A DNA stretch of 47,629 nucleotides from Lachnospiraceae bacterium (GCA_024690885.1 JAILOI010000119.1:1-47629); one strand, 5' to 3'; positions 27,046 to 36,591 are shown, numbered from the stretch's first letter. Translations and numbers: made by a program. Notes: generated by a model from the sequence alone, not told the origin.

Positions 27046-28077
27046 ATGACAAAGTTGTATTTTGCGTCCGACTATCAGGAAGGTGCGCATCCGGAAATTA
27101 TGAAGCGCTTGATGGAAACCAATTTGGAGCATACGGAAGGATATGGTACGGATGCCTATAGCAATCAGGCCAGAGCAGCCATTCGATCCGCCTGCAAGGC
27201 CAAGGATGCCATGGTTTACTTCCTGGGCGGCGGAACCCAGACCAATGCTACGGTAATTGCATCCATGCTGGCATCCTATGAGGGGGCCATTGCTGCAGAC
27301 ACCGGACATATCAATGTGCATGAGGCCGGTGCGGTAGAATATACCGGACACCGGGTTTTGGCCCTTCCATCCAAGGAAGGCAAGCTTGCGGCTACAACCA
27401 TTGATACCTTTGTGGCCGGCTTTCTGAAGGACGATAGCTGGGATCATATGGTGTATCCGGGGATGGTATATCTGTCACAGCCGACGGAATATGGCACCAT
27501 TTATTCCAAAGCGGAATTGGAGCAGATTCGGGAAGTTTGTTTGAAATACAACATGAAGCTGTACATCGATGGTGCCAGACTGGCCTATGCGTTGGAAGCG
27601 GATGGCAACGATGTAACCTTGGAAGATTTGGCAAAGCTGTGTGATGCGTTCTACATTGGCGGCACCAAATGCGGGGCATTGTTTGGTGAAGCAGTGGTGG
27701 TTCCGGATCCGAAGGCCATTCCACACTTTTTTACCATGATTAAGCAGCACGGTGCATTGACCGCCAAGGGACGTATTTTAGGGATTCAGTTTGGATGCTT
27801 GTTTACGGACGGACTCTATGAGCGTGTGGGAGCCAATGGCGTTGCCATGGCCAACCGCCTGCGTCAAATCCTGCAGGACAAGGGCTATGAGCTTTACATG
27901 CCGAATCCAACGAACCAGGTATTTGTTGTGATGGACAATGACCGGTTGGCTCGCTTACAAGAGCGTGTGGTATGCAGTGTATGGGAAGCATTGGATGATT
28001 CCCATACGGTGATTCGCCTGGCAACGAGCTGGGCAACCACCGAAGCGGATATTCAAGCGTTGGCAGAATGTCTGTAG
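27046..28077 (+). CDS. Low-specificity L-threonine aldolase-like PLP enzyme
   Basis: A 343-residue fold-type I PLP enzyme of the beta-eliminating lyase/threonine aldolase family, expected to split L-threonine or allo-threonine into glycine and acetaldehyde. Visible are FASDYQEGAHPEIMKRL at the N-terminus, FLGGGTQTN for phosphate binding, YIDGARLAYAL with the PLP-contacting Asp, and FYIGGTKCGALFGEAVV with the Schiff-base lysine. The frame opens at 27007, but the ATG at 27046 gives the family N-terminus and has AGGAG ten bases upstream. It ends before a strong terminator. Confidence 0.86.
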   Translation: MTKLYFASDYQEGAHPEIMKRLMETNLEHTEGYGTDAYSNQARAAIRSACKAKDAMVYFLGGGTQTNATVIASMLASYEGAIAADTGHINVHEAGAVEYTGHRVLALPSKEGKLAATTIDTFVAGFLKDDSWDHMVYPGMVYLSQPTEYGTIYSKAELEQIREVCLKYNMKLYIDGARLAYALEADGNDVTLEDLAKLCDAFYIGGTKCGALFGEAVVVPDPKAIPHFFTMIKQHGALTAKGRILGIQFGCLFTDGLYERVGANGVAMANRLRQILQDKGYELYMPNPTNQVFVVMDNDRLARLQERVVCSVWEALDDSHTVIRLATSWATTEADIQALAECL

Positions 28078-28148
28078 GAATTTTGGGACTTGGGATTGAA
28101 AAATTTTATACAATGCATTAAGATAAATGCAATTGATTTTATAGAGGC

Positions 28149-28183
28149 AAAGGCGCCATTGGAAATTTCCAAGGGCGCTTTTT
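28149..28183 (+). terminator. Terminator-like hairpin between threonine aldolase and dapL
   Basis: A long stem: AAAGGCGCC (28149-28157) pairs with the 3' arm ending in GGGCGCTTTT, and an inner perfect palindrome TTGGAAATTTCCAA (28059 plus 100 to 28172) extends it, followed by a T-rich tail. The dapL ATG is 31 bases later, too close for a separate promoter between. Confidence 0.85.
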
Positions 28184-28214
28184 CGATTTTTTTAAGCAAA
28201 GAAGGAAGAGGATT

Positions 28215-29429
28215 ATGTATCAAATCAATGAGAACTATAACAAATTACCGGGCAATTATCTGTTTTCTACGGTAGCCAAGAAGGTCGATGCCTTTAAGGC
28301 TGCAAACCCGGATGCATCCATTATTCGACTGGGAATTGGCGATGTGACACAGCCACTGATTCCGGCAGTTATTGAAGCCTTGCACAAGAGTGTGGATGAG
28401 ATGGCGTCTGCCGAAACCTTCCGTGGCTATGCCCCGGATTTGGGATATGACTTTCTACGGAATGCCATTGCAAAAAATGATTATGCGGCACGTGGTTGCG
28501 ACATTGCAGCCGATGAGATTTTTGTATCCGATGGTGCCAAGAGTGACTCCGGTGCTATTCAGGAGATTTTCTCCGCAGATGCCAGAATTGCTGTCTGCGA
28601 TCCGGTATATCCGGTGTATGTAGACTCCAACGTGATGGCCGGACGTTGTGGGGATTACGATGCCGCCACCGGTAAGTGGAGCCGAGTGATCTACATGCCA
28701 ACCACAGCTGAGAATGCGTTCATTCCGGATTATCCCATGGAAACTCCGGACTTGATTTATCTGTGTTTCCCGAACAATCCAACGGGAACTACATTAAACA
28801 AAGACCAGTTACAGGGCTGGGTGGATTACGCCAACCGCGTGGGTGCCGTCATCCTATTCGATGCAGCGTATGAAGCTTATATTACGGAAGCAGATGTTCC
28901 ACACTCCATCTATGAATGCAAGGGTGCCAGAAGCTGTGCCATCGAACTGCGCAGTTTCTCTAAGAATGCGGGATTTACCGGTTTACGTTTAGGATTTACG
29001 GTGGTACCAAAGGATTTGGTATGTAAGGGAACTGCTCTTCATAGCTTATGGGCACGCCGCCACGGAACAAGATTTAACGGTGCTCCTTATATCGTACAGC
29101 GAGCCGGTGAAGCCGTGTACTCCGCAGAAGGAAAAGCGCAGATTCGGGAGCAGATTGCAAACTATCAGAAGAATGCAGCCTTCATTCGCCAGGGCTTACT
29201 GGATGCAGGTTATGAAGTGTTCGGTGGCATTAATTCCCCGTACTTGTGGCTGAAGACACCGAAGGGAATGTCCTCCTGGGAATTCTTCGATTACCTGTTG
29301 GAGAATGCCAACGTGGTCGGTACACCGGGCGCCGGATTTGGACCGAGCGGAGAGGGCTATTTCCGACTGACGGCCTTCGGAAGTTTTGCAAATTCCAAGG
29401 AGGCAATTGCGCGTATTCAGAAGCTGTAA
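28215..29429 (+). CDS. dapL: LL-diaminopimelate aminotransferase
   Basis: A 404-residue PLP aminotransferase that converts tetrahydrodipicolinate directly to LL-diaminopimelate, the short route to lysine and meso-DAP for peptidoglycan. It has [27 protein letters not shown], and the Schiff-base lysine in [14 protein letters not shown], all diagnostic of DapL over ordinary aspartate aminotransferases. The length is standard. The ribosome binding site is GGAAGAGG. It is monocistronic between two terminator-like hairpins. No other dap gene is present in the window. Confidence 0.95.
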   Translation: MYQINENYNKLPGNYLFSTVAKKVDAFKAANPDASIIRLGIGDVTQPLIPAVIEALHKSVDEMASAETFRGYAPDLGYDFLRNAIAKNDYAARGCDIAADEIFVSDGAKSDSGAIQEIFSADARIAVCDPVYPVYVDSNVMAGRCGDYDAATGKWSRVIYMPTTAENAFIPDYPMETPDLIYLCFPNNPTGTTLNKDQLQGWVDYANRVGAVILFDAAYEAYITEADVPHSIYECKGARSCAIELRSFSKNAGFTGLRLGFTVVPKDLVCKGTALHSLWARRHGTRFNGAPYIVQRAGEAVYSAEGKAQIREQIANYQKNAAFIRQGLLDAGYEVFGGINSPYLWLKTPKGMSSWEFFDYLLENANVVGTPGAGFGPSGEGYFRLTAFGSFANSKEAIARIQKL

Positions 29430-29436
29430 TTTTTTC

Positions 29437-29465
29437 TTTACAGGCGTGTATTTTTGTAGTAAATT
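29437..29465 (+). promoter_or_regulatory. glnA promoter
   Basis: TTTACA (29437-29442), 17 bases, TAAATT (29460-29465). Transcription would begin near 29472, so the ANTAR-type hairpins and the terminator at 29487-29558 lie inside the glnA leader. No room for a promoter exists between that terminator and glnA. Confidence 0.65.
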
Positions 29466-29486
29466 AATTCCATATTAATATTTTTA

Positions 29487-29522
29487 GAACAATGGCGTTC
29501 GGTAGTTTGAGGAAGGGACCTT
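29487..29522 (+). promoter_or_regulatory. Dual-hexaloop ANTAR target in the glnA leader
   Basis: Two small hairpins in tandem: GAAC-AATGGC-GTTC (29487-29500) and GAGG-AAGGGA-CCTT (29509-29522, extendable by a U-A and a U-G pair). Both loops have six bases with A at position 1 and G at position 4, the signature recognised by ANTAR antiterminators such as EutV. Bases of both hairpins are also needed for the 5' arm of the overlapping terminator, so forming them blocks termination. The likely binding protein is encoded just after glnA. Confidence 0.8.
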
Positions 29523-29558
29523 AGTTTTGTGCCCCCTAAATTACCGGACGTCTTTTTT
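29494..29558 (+). terminator. Regulated terminator in the glnA leader
   Basis: The arm 29494-29512 pairs with 29534-29552 over 18 of 19 positions, with several G-U pairs and one A-C mismatch, and is followed by T6 (29553-29558). It lies between the glnA promoter and the glnA start. It should stop transcription unless the ANTAR hairpins form first. Confidence 0.85.
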
Positions 29559-29584
29559 ATGTTTACGAAGAAAGGAATCAAATC

Positions 29585-30847
29585 ATGGCTGGATACACCA
29601 AAGAAGAAGCATTGGAATATGTGCGGGAGAATGATGTGAAGTTTATTCGCCTGGCATTCTGCGACATTTTCGGAAGACACAAGAATGTCTCCATACTTCC
29701 CGATGAGTTAGAGCGGGCGTTTGAAGTGGGAATCGGATTTGATTCCTTTCGCATTGATGGATTTGAGGATCCCATCTATCAGGACTTGTTTCTGATTCCG
29801 GATCCACAAACCTTGAATACGCTACCGTGGCGTCCACAGCAGGGCGGCGTTATTCGTTTCTATTGCGATGTGGTTTCTTCCGATGGAACCCCATTCCCTT
29901 ACGATGCCAGAAAGTTTTTGCGGGATACCTTGAAAGCCTGCAAGAAGATGGGCTTTTGTGTGCGGGTTGCATTGCGCAGCGAGTTTTATTTGTTCAAAAC
30001 CGATGAGGATGGAAATCCAACCAACATTCCGTGGGACAACGGTGGATACTATGACATTGCACCTCTTGATCGCGGGGAGAACATCCGTCGTGAAATCTGT
30101 TTGAATCTGGAAGAGATGGGATTGCATCCGGAAACCTCCCACCATGAAGCAGGTCCTGGACAAAACGAAATTGATTTCAAAGGCGCGGATGCCATGCGCT
30201 CCGCGGAGAATTTTATTACCTACAAGAACGTGGTCACTTCCATTGCAGCACGCAACGGCGTCTATGCGTCTTTTGCACCGAAGCCAATCGAGGGCAAAAG
30301 CGGTAACGGCTTGCATCTGAAAATTGATTTGACAGAGGCCGGTGTTAGCCTGGATGAAACCAACCCTACCATGGTGGATTGGTTTATGGCCGGTGTGTTG
30401 AATCGCATGCGGGACATTACCATCTTTTTGAATACCACCAAGGAGTCCTACCTGCGGTTTGGTGAGAACGAAGCTCCGAAGTATATTACCTGGTCCACCC
30501 AGAATCGCTCCCGTCTGTTGCGGGTTCCGATTATTCGCGGCAAAAAGGAGGGCTTTGTGTTACGTTCTCCGGATTCCGAAATCAATCCGTACTTGGCTTA
30601 TGCCATGATTATTCAGGCGGGTATGGAAGGCATTAAGCGCCAGGAAGAATTGCCAAAGCCACAGGAGAAATCCAGTCGTTTGGTGAAGGATGAGGATTTC
30701 AGTGAGTTCCAGAAGTTGCCAACTTCTTTGACCGAGGCAATGGAATGGGCCAAGAACAGTAGCTTTTTACAGGATACGGCCAGAATTGATATTGCAACAC
30801 GTTTCTTAGAAGAGATGGAACGAAGAGAAAGTTCCAGTGAAGAATAG
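29585..30847 (+). CDS. glnA: Glutamine synthetase, type I
   Basis: A 420-residue GlnA-type ligase making glutamine from glutamate, ammonia and ATP. Motifs are FIRLAFCDIFGRHKNVSI, the metal and glutamate site HHEAGPGQNEIDF, SGNGLHLKIDL with the ATP-site histidine, and NRSRLLRVPII. It is a little shorter than the 440 to 470 residues usual for the type, and the tyrosine adenylylation segment of enterobacterial enzymes is not apparent, so activity is probably not controlled that way. The ATG follows AAAGGAA. The leader carries an ANTAR-controlled terminator, and the ANTAR gene starts nine bases after the stop. Confidence 0.93.
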   Translation: MAGYTKEEALEYVRENDVKFIRLAFCDIFGRHKNVSILPDELERAFEVGIGFDSFRIDGFEDPIYQDLFLIPDPQTLNTLPWRPQQGGVIRFYCDVVSSDGTPFPYDARKFLRDTLKACKKMGFCVRVALRSEFYLFKTDEDGNPTNIPWDNGGYYDIAPLDRGENIRREICLNLEEMGLHPETSHHEAGPGQNEIDFKGADAMRSAENFITYKNVVTSIAARNGVYASFAPKPIEGKSGNGLHLKIDLTEAGVSLDETNPTMVDWFMAGVLNRMRDITIFLNTTKESYLRFGENEAPKYITWSTQNRSRLLRVPIIRGKKEGFVLRSPDSEINPYLAYAMIIQAGMEGIKRQEELPKPQEKSSRLVKDEDFSEFQKLPTSLTEAMEWAKNSSFLQDTARIDIATRFLEEMERRESSSEE

Positions 30848-30856
30848 GAGCAAAGC

Positions 30857-31429
30857 ATGGAACAAGCATTGATTATTTGCGATGCTCCAAAGGGACGAGA
30901 ATTCTACGAAGAGATTCTGACCAAGAACGGCTTTGAACATATTGTGGTAGCCAATGACGGAGAGGAAGGCCGCCGGGCATTGATCGAGGGGGACTTTGAA
31001 GTCTGTATCATCAATGCTCCGCTGAAGAATACCAACCCCATCCCCTTGGCCAAGGATATTGCCATGAAAAATTCCTGCCAGGTGCTCCTGGTGGTACGGG
31101 AAGAAATCTTCGAATCTACGGCGGAAGCGGTGGAGGATTTCGGTGTGATGACCCTATCCAAGCCCATTCATCGCCAGGCGTTTTGGAGCGCATTAAAATT
31201 AACAAAAGCATCCGCTGCTAGGATGGCAATTGCCAATAGTGAAATCAAGCGATTGCAGAAAGCACTGGATGAACAGAAGGCCATTGCCCGGGCCAAATGT
31301 TTATTAATTGAACACAAGCATCTGTCGGAACAGGAGGCCCATCGATTCTTGGAAAAGCAAGCCATGGACCGGCGTGTGTCCCGCCAGTTGATTGCAGAAG
31401 ATGTCATAAGTTTTTACAGTGAAGAGTAG
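30857..31429 (+). CDS. ANTAR-domain antiterminator with degenerate receiver
   Basis: A 190-residue RNA-binding regulator. The first 120 residues look like a response-regulator receiver (DAPKGREFYEEILTKNGF, then LSKPIHRQAFW with the conserved lysine), but the phosphoacceptor Asp is replaced by Asn53 in VCIINAPL, so phosphorylation is unlikely. A coiled coil links to the C-terminal ANTAR domain (ARAKCLLIEHKHLSEQEAHRFLEKQAM). It should bind the two hexaloop hairpins in the glnA leader and allow read-through. It is in the same operon as glnA, 9 bases downstream, so it regulates its own supply. Similar glnA-linked ANTAR genes are known in clostridia. Confidence 0.92.
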   Translation: MEQALIICDAPKGREFYEEILTKNGFEHIVVANDGEEGRRALIEGDFEVCIINAPLKNTNPIPLAKDIAMKNSCQVLLVVREEIFESTAEAVEDFGVMTLSKPIHRQAFWSALKLTKASAARMAIANSEIKRLQKALDEQKAIARAKCLLIEHKHLSEQEAHRFLEKQAMDRRVSRQLIAEDVISFYSEE

Positions 31430-31441
31430 GAGGATAATATT

Positions 31442-33043
31442 TTGTCGAAGTTTGTATTTGTTACCGGTGGTGTTGTTTCCGGATTGGGAAAAGGAATTAC
31501 GGCTGCGTCCTTAGGCCGCTTATTAAAGTTACGTGGATTTCGTGTGGCTTCCCAGAAGTTAGATCCGTATATGAATGTGGATCCGGGAACCATGAGCCCT
31601 TATCAGCATGGAGAGGTGTTCGTTACCGACGATGGTGCAGAGACAGACTTGGACTTGGGCCACTACGAGCGATTCATCGATGAGAACTTGAATAAGTATT
31701 CCAATTTGACCAGTGGTAAGGTGTATTGGAATGTATTGAATCGTGAGCGCAAGGGCGAGTATTTGGGCCAGACCGTACAGGTCATTCCTCACATTACAGA
31801 TGAAATTAAGCATTTTATTTATATGGGTGCCAAGGAAACCGATGCGGACGTTATGATTACAGAAATCGGTGGAACCATCGGAGATATCGAAGGACAGCCG
31901 TTTATAGAAGCAATCCGTCAGGTATCTTTGGAAGTTGGACGGGAGAACTGCTTGTTTATTCATGTGACCTTGGTTCCGTACTTAAGCGGATCCAACGAGC
32001 ACAAGTCCAAGCCAACCCAGCACTCCGTCAAGGAATTGCAGGCACTTGGTATTCATCCGGATATCATCGTCACCCGTGTGGATGAGCCGCTGGAGGAGTC
32101 CATCAAGGAGAAGATTGCGCTTTTTTGTAATGTGCGCAAGGACTGCGTTATTGAGAACAACACGATGGATTGCTTGTATGAAGCACCGATGATGTTGCAC
32201 AATCATGGCCTGGATACCGTGGTATGTCGTGAACTTGGATTGGAAGCCAAGATGGTGGACTTATCCTCCTGGGAGGATTTGGTGGACCGCATCCATCATC
32301 TTTCCAAGAAAACCAAGGTGGCCATCGTTGGAAAATATGTGGCATTGCATGATGCATATTTGTCTGTACGAGAAGCCCTCTATCACGGCGGATATGCCAA
32401 CAATGCAGAAGTGGAAGTAGAATGGATTGATTCCGAAGGCATCACCAAAGACAATGTAGACGAAGTTCTCGCTGGATTGGATGGTATTCTTGTTCCGGGC
32501 GGTTTTGGTGATCGTGGAATCGAGGGTAAGATTTTGGCTTGCCAGTATGCCAGAGAACATGATATTCCATACCTTGGAATTTGCCTCGGCATGCAGATAT
32601 CTGCCATCGAGTTTGCACGGAATGTTTGCGGTATTGCAGATGCCAACAGCCGGGAGTTTACCCCACAGGGTGAGCATTGTGTCATCGACTTGATGGAAGA
32701 GCAGATGGCGGTTCATCGCAAGGGCGGTACCATGCGACTTGGTGCATACCCATGTAAGGTGGCAGCGGATACCATGCTTGCACGTGCATACGGCGAAGCA
32801 GAAATTTCCGAGCGGCATCGCCACCGGTTTGAGTTTAATAATGCATATCGTCAGCAGATGGAGGATGCCGGTTTGGTGATCTGCGGAACGTCACCGGATG
32901 ATATGATTGTGGAGGCCGTTGAGGTGCCGACCAATCGATTCCATGTGGGCGTACAGTTCCATCCGGAATTTAAGTCCCGTCCGAATAAGCCACATCCGTT
33001 GTTTCGTGAGTTTATTACGGCTTGTGTGGAAAAATCCAACTAA
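31442..33043 (+). CDS. pyrG: CTP synthase (glutamine hydrolysing)
   Basis: A 533-residue enzyme that aminates UTP to CTP with nitrogen from glutamine. The synthetase half starts [22 protein letters not shown] and includes [21 protein letters not shown]; the glutamine amidotransferase half has [10 protein letters not shown] and the nucleophile motif YLGICLGMQ. The start is TTG at 31442, eight bases after AGGAGG, which overlaps the stop of the ANTAR gene. No attenuator with a run of G at the 5' end, as in B. subtilis pyrG, is seen, since it lies only 12 bases after the previous gene and seems to be in the glnA operon. Confidence 0.96.
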   Translation: MSKFVFVTGGVVSGLGKGITAASLGRLLKLRGFRVASQKLDPYMNVDPGTMSPYQHGEVFVTDDGAETDLDLGHYERFIDENLNKYSNLTSGKVYWNVLNRERKGEYLGQTVQVIPHITDEIKHFIYMGAKETDADVMITEIGGTIGDIEGQPFIEAIRQVSLEVGRENCLFIHVTLVPYLSGSNEHKSKPTQHSVKELQALGIHPDIIVTRVDEPLEESIKEKIALFCNVRKDCVIENNTMDCLYEAPMMLHNHGLDTVVCRELGLEAKMVDLSSWEDLVDRIHHLSKKTKVAIVGKYVALHDAYLSVREALYHGGYANNAEVEVEWIDSEGITKDNVDEVLAGLDGILVPGGFGDRGIEGKILACQYAREHDIPYLGICLGMQISAIEFARNVCGIADANSREFTPQGEHCVIDLMEEQMAVHRKGGTMRLGAYPCKVAADTMLARAYGEAEISERHRHRFEFNNAYRQQMEDAGLVICGTSPDDMIVEAVEVPTNRFHVGVQFHPEFKSRPNKPHPLFREFITACVEKSN

Positions 33044-33058
33044 TTCCCACTTCCTTTA

Positions 33059-33087
33059 TGGAAAAGCGAAGGGGATTATGGTATTAT
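33059..33087 (+). promoter_or_regulatory. asnB promoter
   Basis: TGGAAA (33059-33064), 17 bases, TATTAT (33082-33087) with TGG just before it, making an extended -10. The asnB start is 36 bases further on. Confidence 0.55.
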
Positions 33088-33123
33088 CCTTAGGTTAGGA
33101 ATTTTTTTTAGGAGACTTATATT

Positions 33124-34974
33124 ATGTGTGGAATCTGTGGATTTACCGGTAATTTAGTGGAAAAAGAAGACGTATTGACCCGGATGATGAATCGGATTAT
33201 TCATCGTGGACCGGACAGTGCGGGACAACATATTTCAGACGGCGTGGCACTGGGCTTCCGTCGTTTATCCATTCGTGATTTATCGGCCAGTGGCGATCAG
33301 CCGATGTACAACGAGGATCGTACCCTGGTGGTTACCTTCAATGGAGAGATTTATAACTACAAGGAATTGCGTGAAGAATTGGAAGCCAAGGGACACATCT
33401 TCTCCAACAATGCAGATACGGAAGTATTGTTGCATGGATATGAGGAGTACGGTACCGACATGGTTGCAATGCTGCGTGGTATGTTCTCTTTTGTAATTTG
33501 GGATATGAAGACCAAAACCTTATTTGGTGCAAGAGATTATTTTGGTATCAAACCATTCTATTACACACAGGTTGGAGATGACCTGGTCTATGGTTCTGAA
33601 ATTAAGAGTATTTTAGAGTATCCGGGTTATCAGAAAGAAGTGAATCCGGAAGCGTTGGAGAATTACTTAACCTTCCAGTATTCCGTATTACCGGAGACCT
33701 TTTTCAAGGGCGTATTTAAGTTGATGCCATCCCACTATTTCGTATTCAAGGATGGCAAGATGGAGATTACCCGTTACTATGATCCGGAATTCATTCCGGA
33801 CGAAAGCTATGACAAGGAAGACTTGGTAAACCGCATTGACGAAGTGATGCAGGATTCCGTGAAGGCACATATGATTGCCGATGTAGAAGTAGGATCCTTC
33901 CTCTCTTCCGGTGTGGATTCCTCTTATGTGGCAGCTTCCTTCCATGGAGATAAGACCTTTACCGTTGGATTTGATTATGAGAAATACAACGAGATTGACT
34001 ATGCCAAGGCATTGTCCAAGAAGATTGAGATTGATAACTACAGCAAGTTGATTACCACGGATGAATATTGGGAGACCTTGCCGAAGATTCAGTATCATAT
34101 GGATGAACCGCTGGCAGATCCGTCGGCCATTGCATTATATTTTGTATCCAATACCGCAGCGCAGCACGTTAAGGTTGCACTTTCCGGAGAGGGTGCGGAT
34201 GAGTTCTTTGGTGGATATAATATTTATCATGAGCCATTCTCTTTGGCCGGATATCAGAAATTACCGAAGGGACTTCGGAAGGCAGTGGCTTCTGTGGCAC
34301 GTGCCATTCCGCTTCGTTTCAAGGGCAAGAACTTCTTGATTCGTGGAAGCAAGGACGTGGAAGAGCGCTTCATCGGTAATGCGTTTATGTTTAACGAAGC
34401 AGAGCGGCAGAAGATTTTGAAGGCACCAACCGGACATTATGATCACAAGGAATTGACCAAGCCGTTCTATGATAAGGTGGCACACTTAGACGATGTAACC
34501 AAGATGCAGTACATCGACGTGAATTTCTGGCTGATTGGAGATATCCTGTTGAAGGCGGATAAGATGAGTATGGCAAACTCCTTGGAGGTTCGTGTTCCGT
34601 TTTTGGATCGCAAGGTCTTTGAATTGGCACGTACTATCCCAACCAAGTATAAGGTGACAGATTCGAACACCAAGGTTGCCATGCGTGAAGCAGCACATCG
34701 GTATTTACCGGATATGGTGGCAGAGAAGAAGAAACTGGGCTTCCCGGTTCCGATTCGTATCTGGTTGAAGGATGAGAAGTACTACAATATTGTGAAGGCT
34801 GCCTTCACATCCGAAGCAGCAGAGAAGTTCTTCCGGACAGAAGAGATTGTGAAGTTCCTCGACGACCATCGGGCCGGCAAGGTGGACAACAGCCGTAAGA
34901 TTTGGACCATCTATATGTTCTTAATCTGGTATCATGATTTCTTTGAAGACGGATATCAGGGCAAGGCTGCATAA
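33124..34974 (+). CDS. asnB: Asparagine synthase B (glutamine hydrolysing)
   Basis: A 616-residue enzyme that amidates aspartate using glutamine and ATP. The N-terminal amidotransferase begins MCGICGF, with Cys2 as nucleophile after Met removal, and has RLSIRDLSASGDQPMYNED. The synthetase domain carries the PP-loop GSFLSSGVDSSYVAA and LSGEGADEFFGGY. The length agrees with the B. subtilis AsnB/AsnO class. The ribosome binding site is AGGAGA. It follows glnA and pyrG and also uses glutamine amide nitrogen, though it has its own promoter and ends in a terminator. Confidence 0.95.
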   Translation: MCGICGFTGNLVEKEDVLTRMMNRIIHRGPDSAGQHISDGVALGFRRLSIRDLSASGDQPMYNEDRTLVVTFNGEIYNYKELREELEAKGHIFSNNADTEVLLHGYEEYGTDMVAMLRGMFSFVIWDMKTKTLFGARDYFGIKPFYYTQVGDDLVYGSEIKSILEYPGYQKEVNPEALENYLTFQYSVLPETFFKGVFKLMPSHYFVFKDGKMEITRYYDPEFIPDESYDKEDLVNRIDEVMQDSVKAHMIADVEVGSFLSSGVDSSYVAASFHGDKTFTVGFDYEKYNEIDYAKALSKKIEIDNYSKLITTDEYWETLPKIQYHMDEPLADPSAIALYFVSNTAAQHVKVALSGEGADEFFGGYNIYHEPFSLAGYQKLPKGLRKAVASVARAIPLRFKGKNFLIRGSKDVEERFIGNAFMFNEAERQKILKAPTGHYDHKELTKPFYDKVAHLDDVTKMQYIDVNFWLIGDILLKADKMSMANSLEVRVPFLDRKVFELARTIPTKYKVTDSNTKVAMREAAHRYLPDMVAEKKKLGFPVPIRIWLKDEKYYNIVKAAFTSEAAEKFFRTEEIVKFLDDHRAGKVDNSRKIWTIYMFLIWYHDFFEDGYQGKAA

Positions 34975-34994
34975 GTAGTCATGATAAGATAATA

Positions 34995-35024
34995 AAAACT
35001 CCGAGGATTGTTCCTCGGAGTTTT
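34995..35024. terminator. Bidirectional terminator between asnB and the DUF1846 gene
   Basis: A 13-bp stem (34995-35007 with 35012-35024, loop TTGT), flanked by A-rich and T-rich sides, so it has a U-tract on both strands. It separates convergent genes. Confidence 0.88.
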
Positions 35025-35026
35025 CT

Positions 35027-36499
35027 TTATTTATGATATTCCGTACGTGGCTCACAAGTAATGTTCATATGTAATCGACGTAAGATGTCTTCGTCGGATG
35101 CGGTGAGCATAACGGTGGAATGCATTTCGAGTCCGGCTAAGTTTGGCAACTGATCCAATGCCTTCTTGGCGTTCTCATCGGTTGCAGAAGAGATGGACAA
35201 GGCAATCAACACTTCGTTGCAATGCAATCTGGAATCGGAAATGCCTAAGTGTACATTCCGTAATTTGGTAATCGGCTCTAACGCTTCCGGAGAAATCAAA
35301 TGGAGCTTGTGATCCAAACCGGCCAATTCCTTCAATGCATTGAGAAGAACAGCAGCGGTCGCACTGAGCAGGTCCGTGGTTTTGCCGGTGACAACATGGT
35401 CTTCGCCAAGCTCGATGGCGGCGGCAGGACCATTGGAGGTACCTTCCTTAACCAAGGCGTAACGAACCACATCGCGATCACTAGGTTCAACCTTGACCTG
35501 CTTCATGAGAAGCTCTAACTTGTAGAAGGCTTCCTTGGTTCCGGTTCCCTTCTTAATGTTGCAGGCTTCCGTATAGTAACGACGGATAATTTCCTGCTTG
35601 GCTGCTTCCTGGCAGGCATCATCATCACAGATGCAGTTGCCGGCCATATTGACACCCATGTCGGTAGGAGACTGGTATGGGCACTCCCCATAGATGTGCT
35701 CAAACATTGCCTTCAATACCGGGAAGATTTCAATATCACGGTTATAATTTACGGTGGTCTTCTGATAAGCCTCCAAGTGGAACGGATCAATCATATTGAC
35801 GTCGTTTAAGTCGGCGGTTGCAGCTTCATATGCAACGTTGACCGGATGCTTCAATGGAAGATTCCAAATCGGAAAAGTCTCGAACTTGGCATAACCGGCA
35901 CGGATGCCTCGCTTGTTCTCATGATATAACTGGGAGAGACAGGTGGCCATCTTGCCGCTGCCCGGTCCCGGTGCGGTAATTACCACCAGCGGACGAGAGG
36001 TTTCAATATAATCGTTCTTGCCAAATCCGTCGTCACTGACGATGTGCTCCACATTGCCCGGATAGTCCTCGATGCGGCGCAAGAGATAGGACTTAATGCC
36101 TAAGTTGCTAAGCTTCTCACGGAAGCGGTCTGCAGCTTCTTCCCCGGTATACTGTGTGATGGCAACGCTTCCTACATAGAGGCCTAAGTTATGGAAGATA
36201 TCCATCAGACGCAACACATCCTGGTCATAGGTAATGCCCAAATCGCCACGAATCTTGTTGGAGGCGATGGCACCTGCACTGATGACAATTACGATTTCTG
36301 CTTGATCTTTTAATTGAAGAAGCATCTTCATCTTGCTGTCCGGTAAAAAGCCGGGTAATACGCGGGATGCATGATAATCATCGAATAACTTCCCTCCGAA
36401 TTCCAAATACAGCTTGTCACCGAAAGAAGCGATGCGCTCCTTGATATGCTCAGACTGTGTCTTAAGATATTTGTCGTTATCAAAACCAATCTTCTTCAA
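35027..36499 (-). CDS. DUF1846 family protein
   Basis: A 490-residue cytoplasmic protein of the DUF1846 family, common in Clostridia and streptococci, function unknown. It contains GPGSGKMATCLSQLYHE, a P-loop-like segment suggesting nucleotide binding, and DMGVNMAGNCICDDDAC with clustered cysteines. The frame opens at an ATG at 36523, but codons 3-5 from there are the ribosome binding site AGAAAGGAG; the real start is the TTG at 36497-36499, which gives the family N-terminus (KKIGFDNDKYLKTQ). It has its own promoter and shares a terminator with asnB. Confidence 0.88.
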   Translation of the reverse strand: MKKIGFDNDKYLKTQSEHIKERIASFGDKLYLEFGGKLFDDYHASRVLPGFLPDSKMKMLLQLKDQAEIVIVISAGAIASNKIRGDLGITYDQDVLRLMDIFHNLGLYVGSVAITQYTGEEAADRFREKLSNLGIKSYLLRRIEDYPGNVEHIVSDDGFGKNDYIETSRPLVVITAPGPGSGKMATCLSQLYHENKRGIRAGYAKFETFPIWNLPLKHPVNVAYEAATADLNDVNMIDPFHLEAYQKTTVNYNRDIEIFPVLKAMFEHIYGECPYQSPTDMGVNMAGNCICDDDACQEAAKQEIIRRYYTEACNIKKGTGTKEAFYKLELLMKQVKVEPSDRDVVRYALVKEGTSNGPAAAIELGEDHVVTGKTTDLLSATAAVLLNALKELAGLDHKLHLISPEALEPITKLRNVHLGISDSRLHCNEVLIALSISSATDENAKKALDQLPNLAGLEMHSTVMLTASDEDILRRLHMNITCEPRTEYHK

Positions 36500-36538
36500 T
36501 GTAAAAGACTCCTTTCTATTCATAAAAAAACCTTAAAA

Positions 36539-36568
36539 ATTATAGCATTTTGTTGCGGTGAAATTCAA
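36539..36568 (-). promoter_or_regulatory. DUF1846 gene promoter
   Basis: On the minus strand TTGAAT (36563-36568), 18 bases, perfect TATAAT (36539-36544). It lies 39 bases before the TTG start and is divergent from the permease promoter. Confidence 0.65.
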
Positions 36569-36591
36569 TAAAAAGAAGGCAAGAAAAACCA

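Noticed and set aside
28090-28275. A 61-codon frame before dapL
   Set aside because: It crosses the terminator hairpin and the start of dapL and lacks a ribosome binding site.
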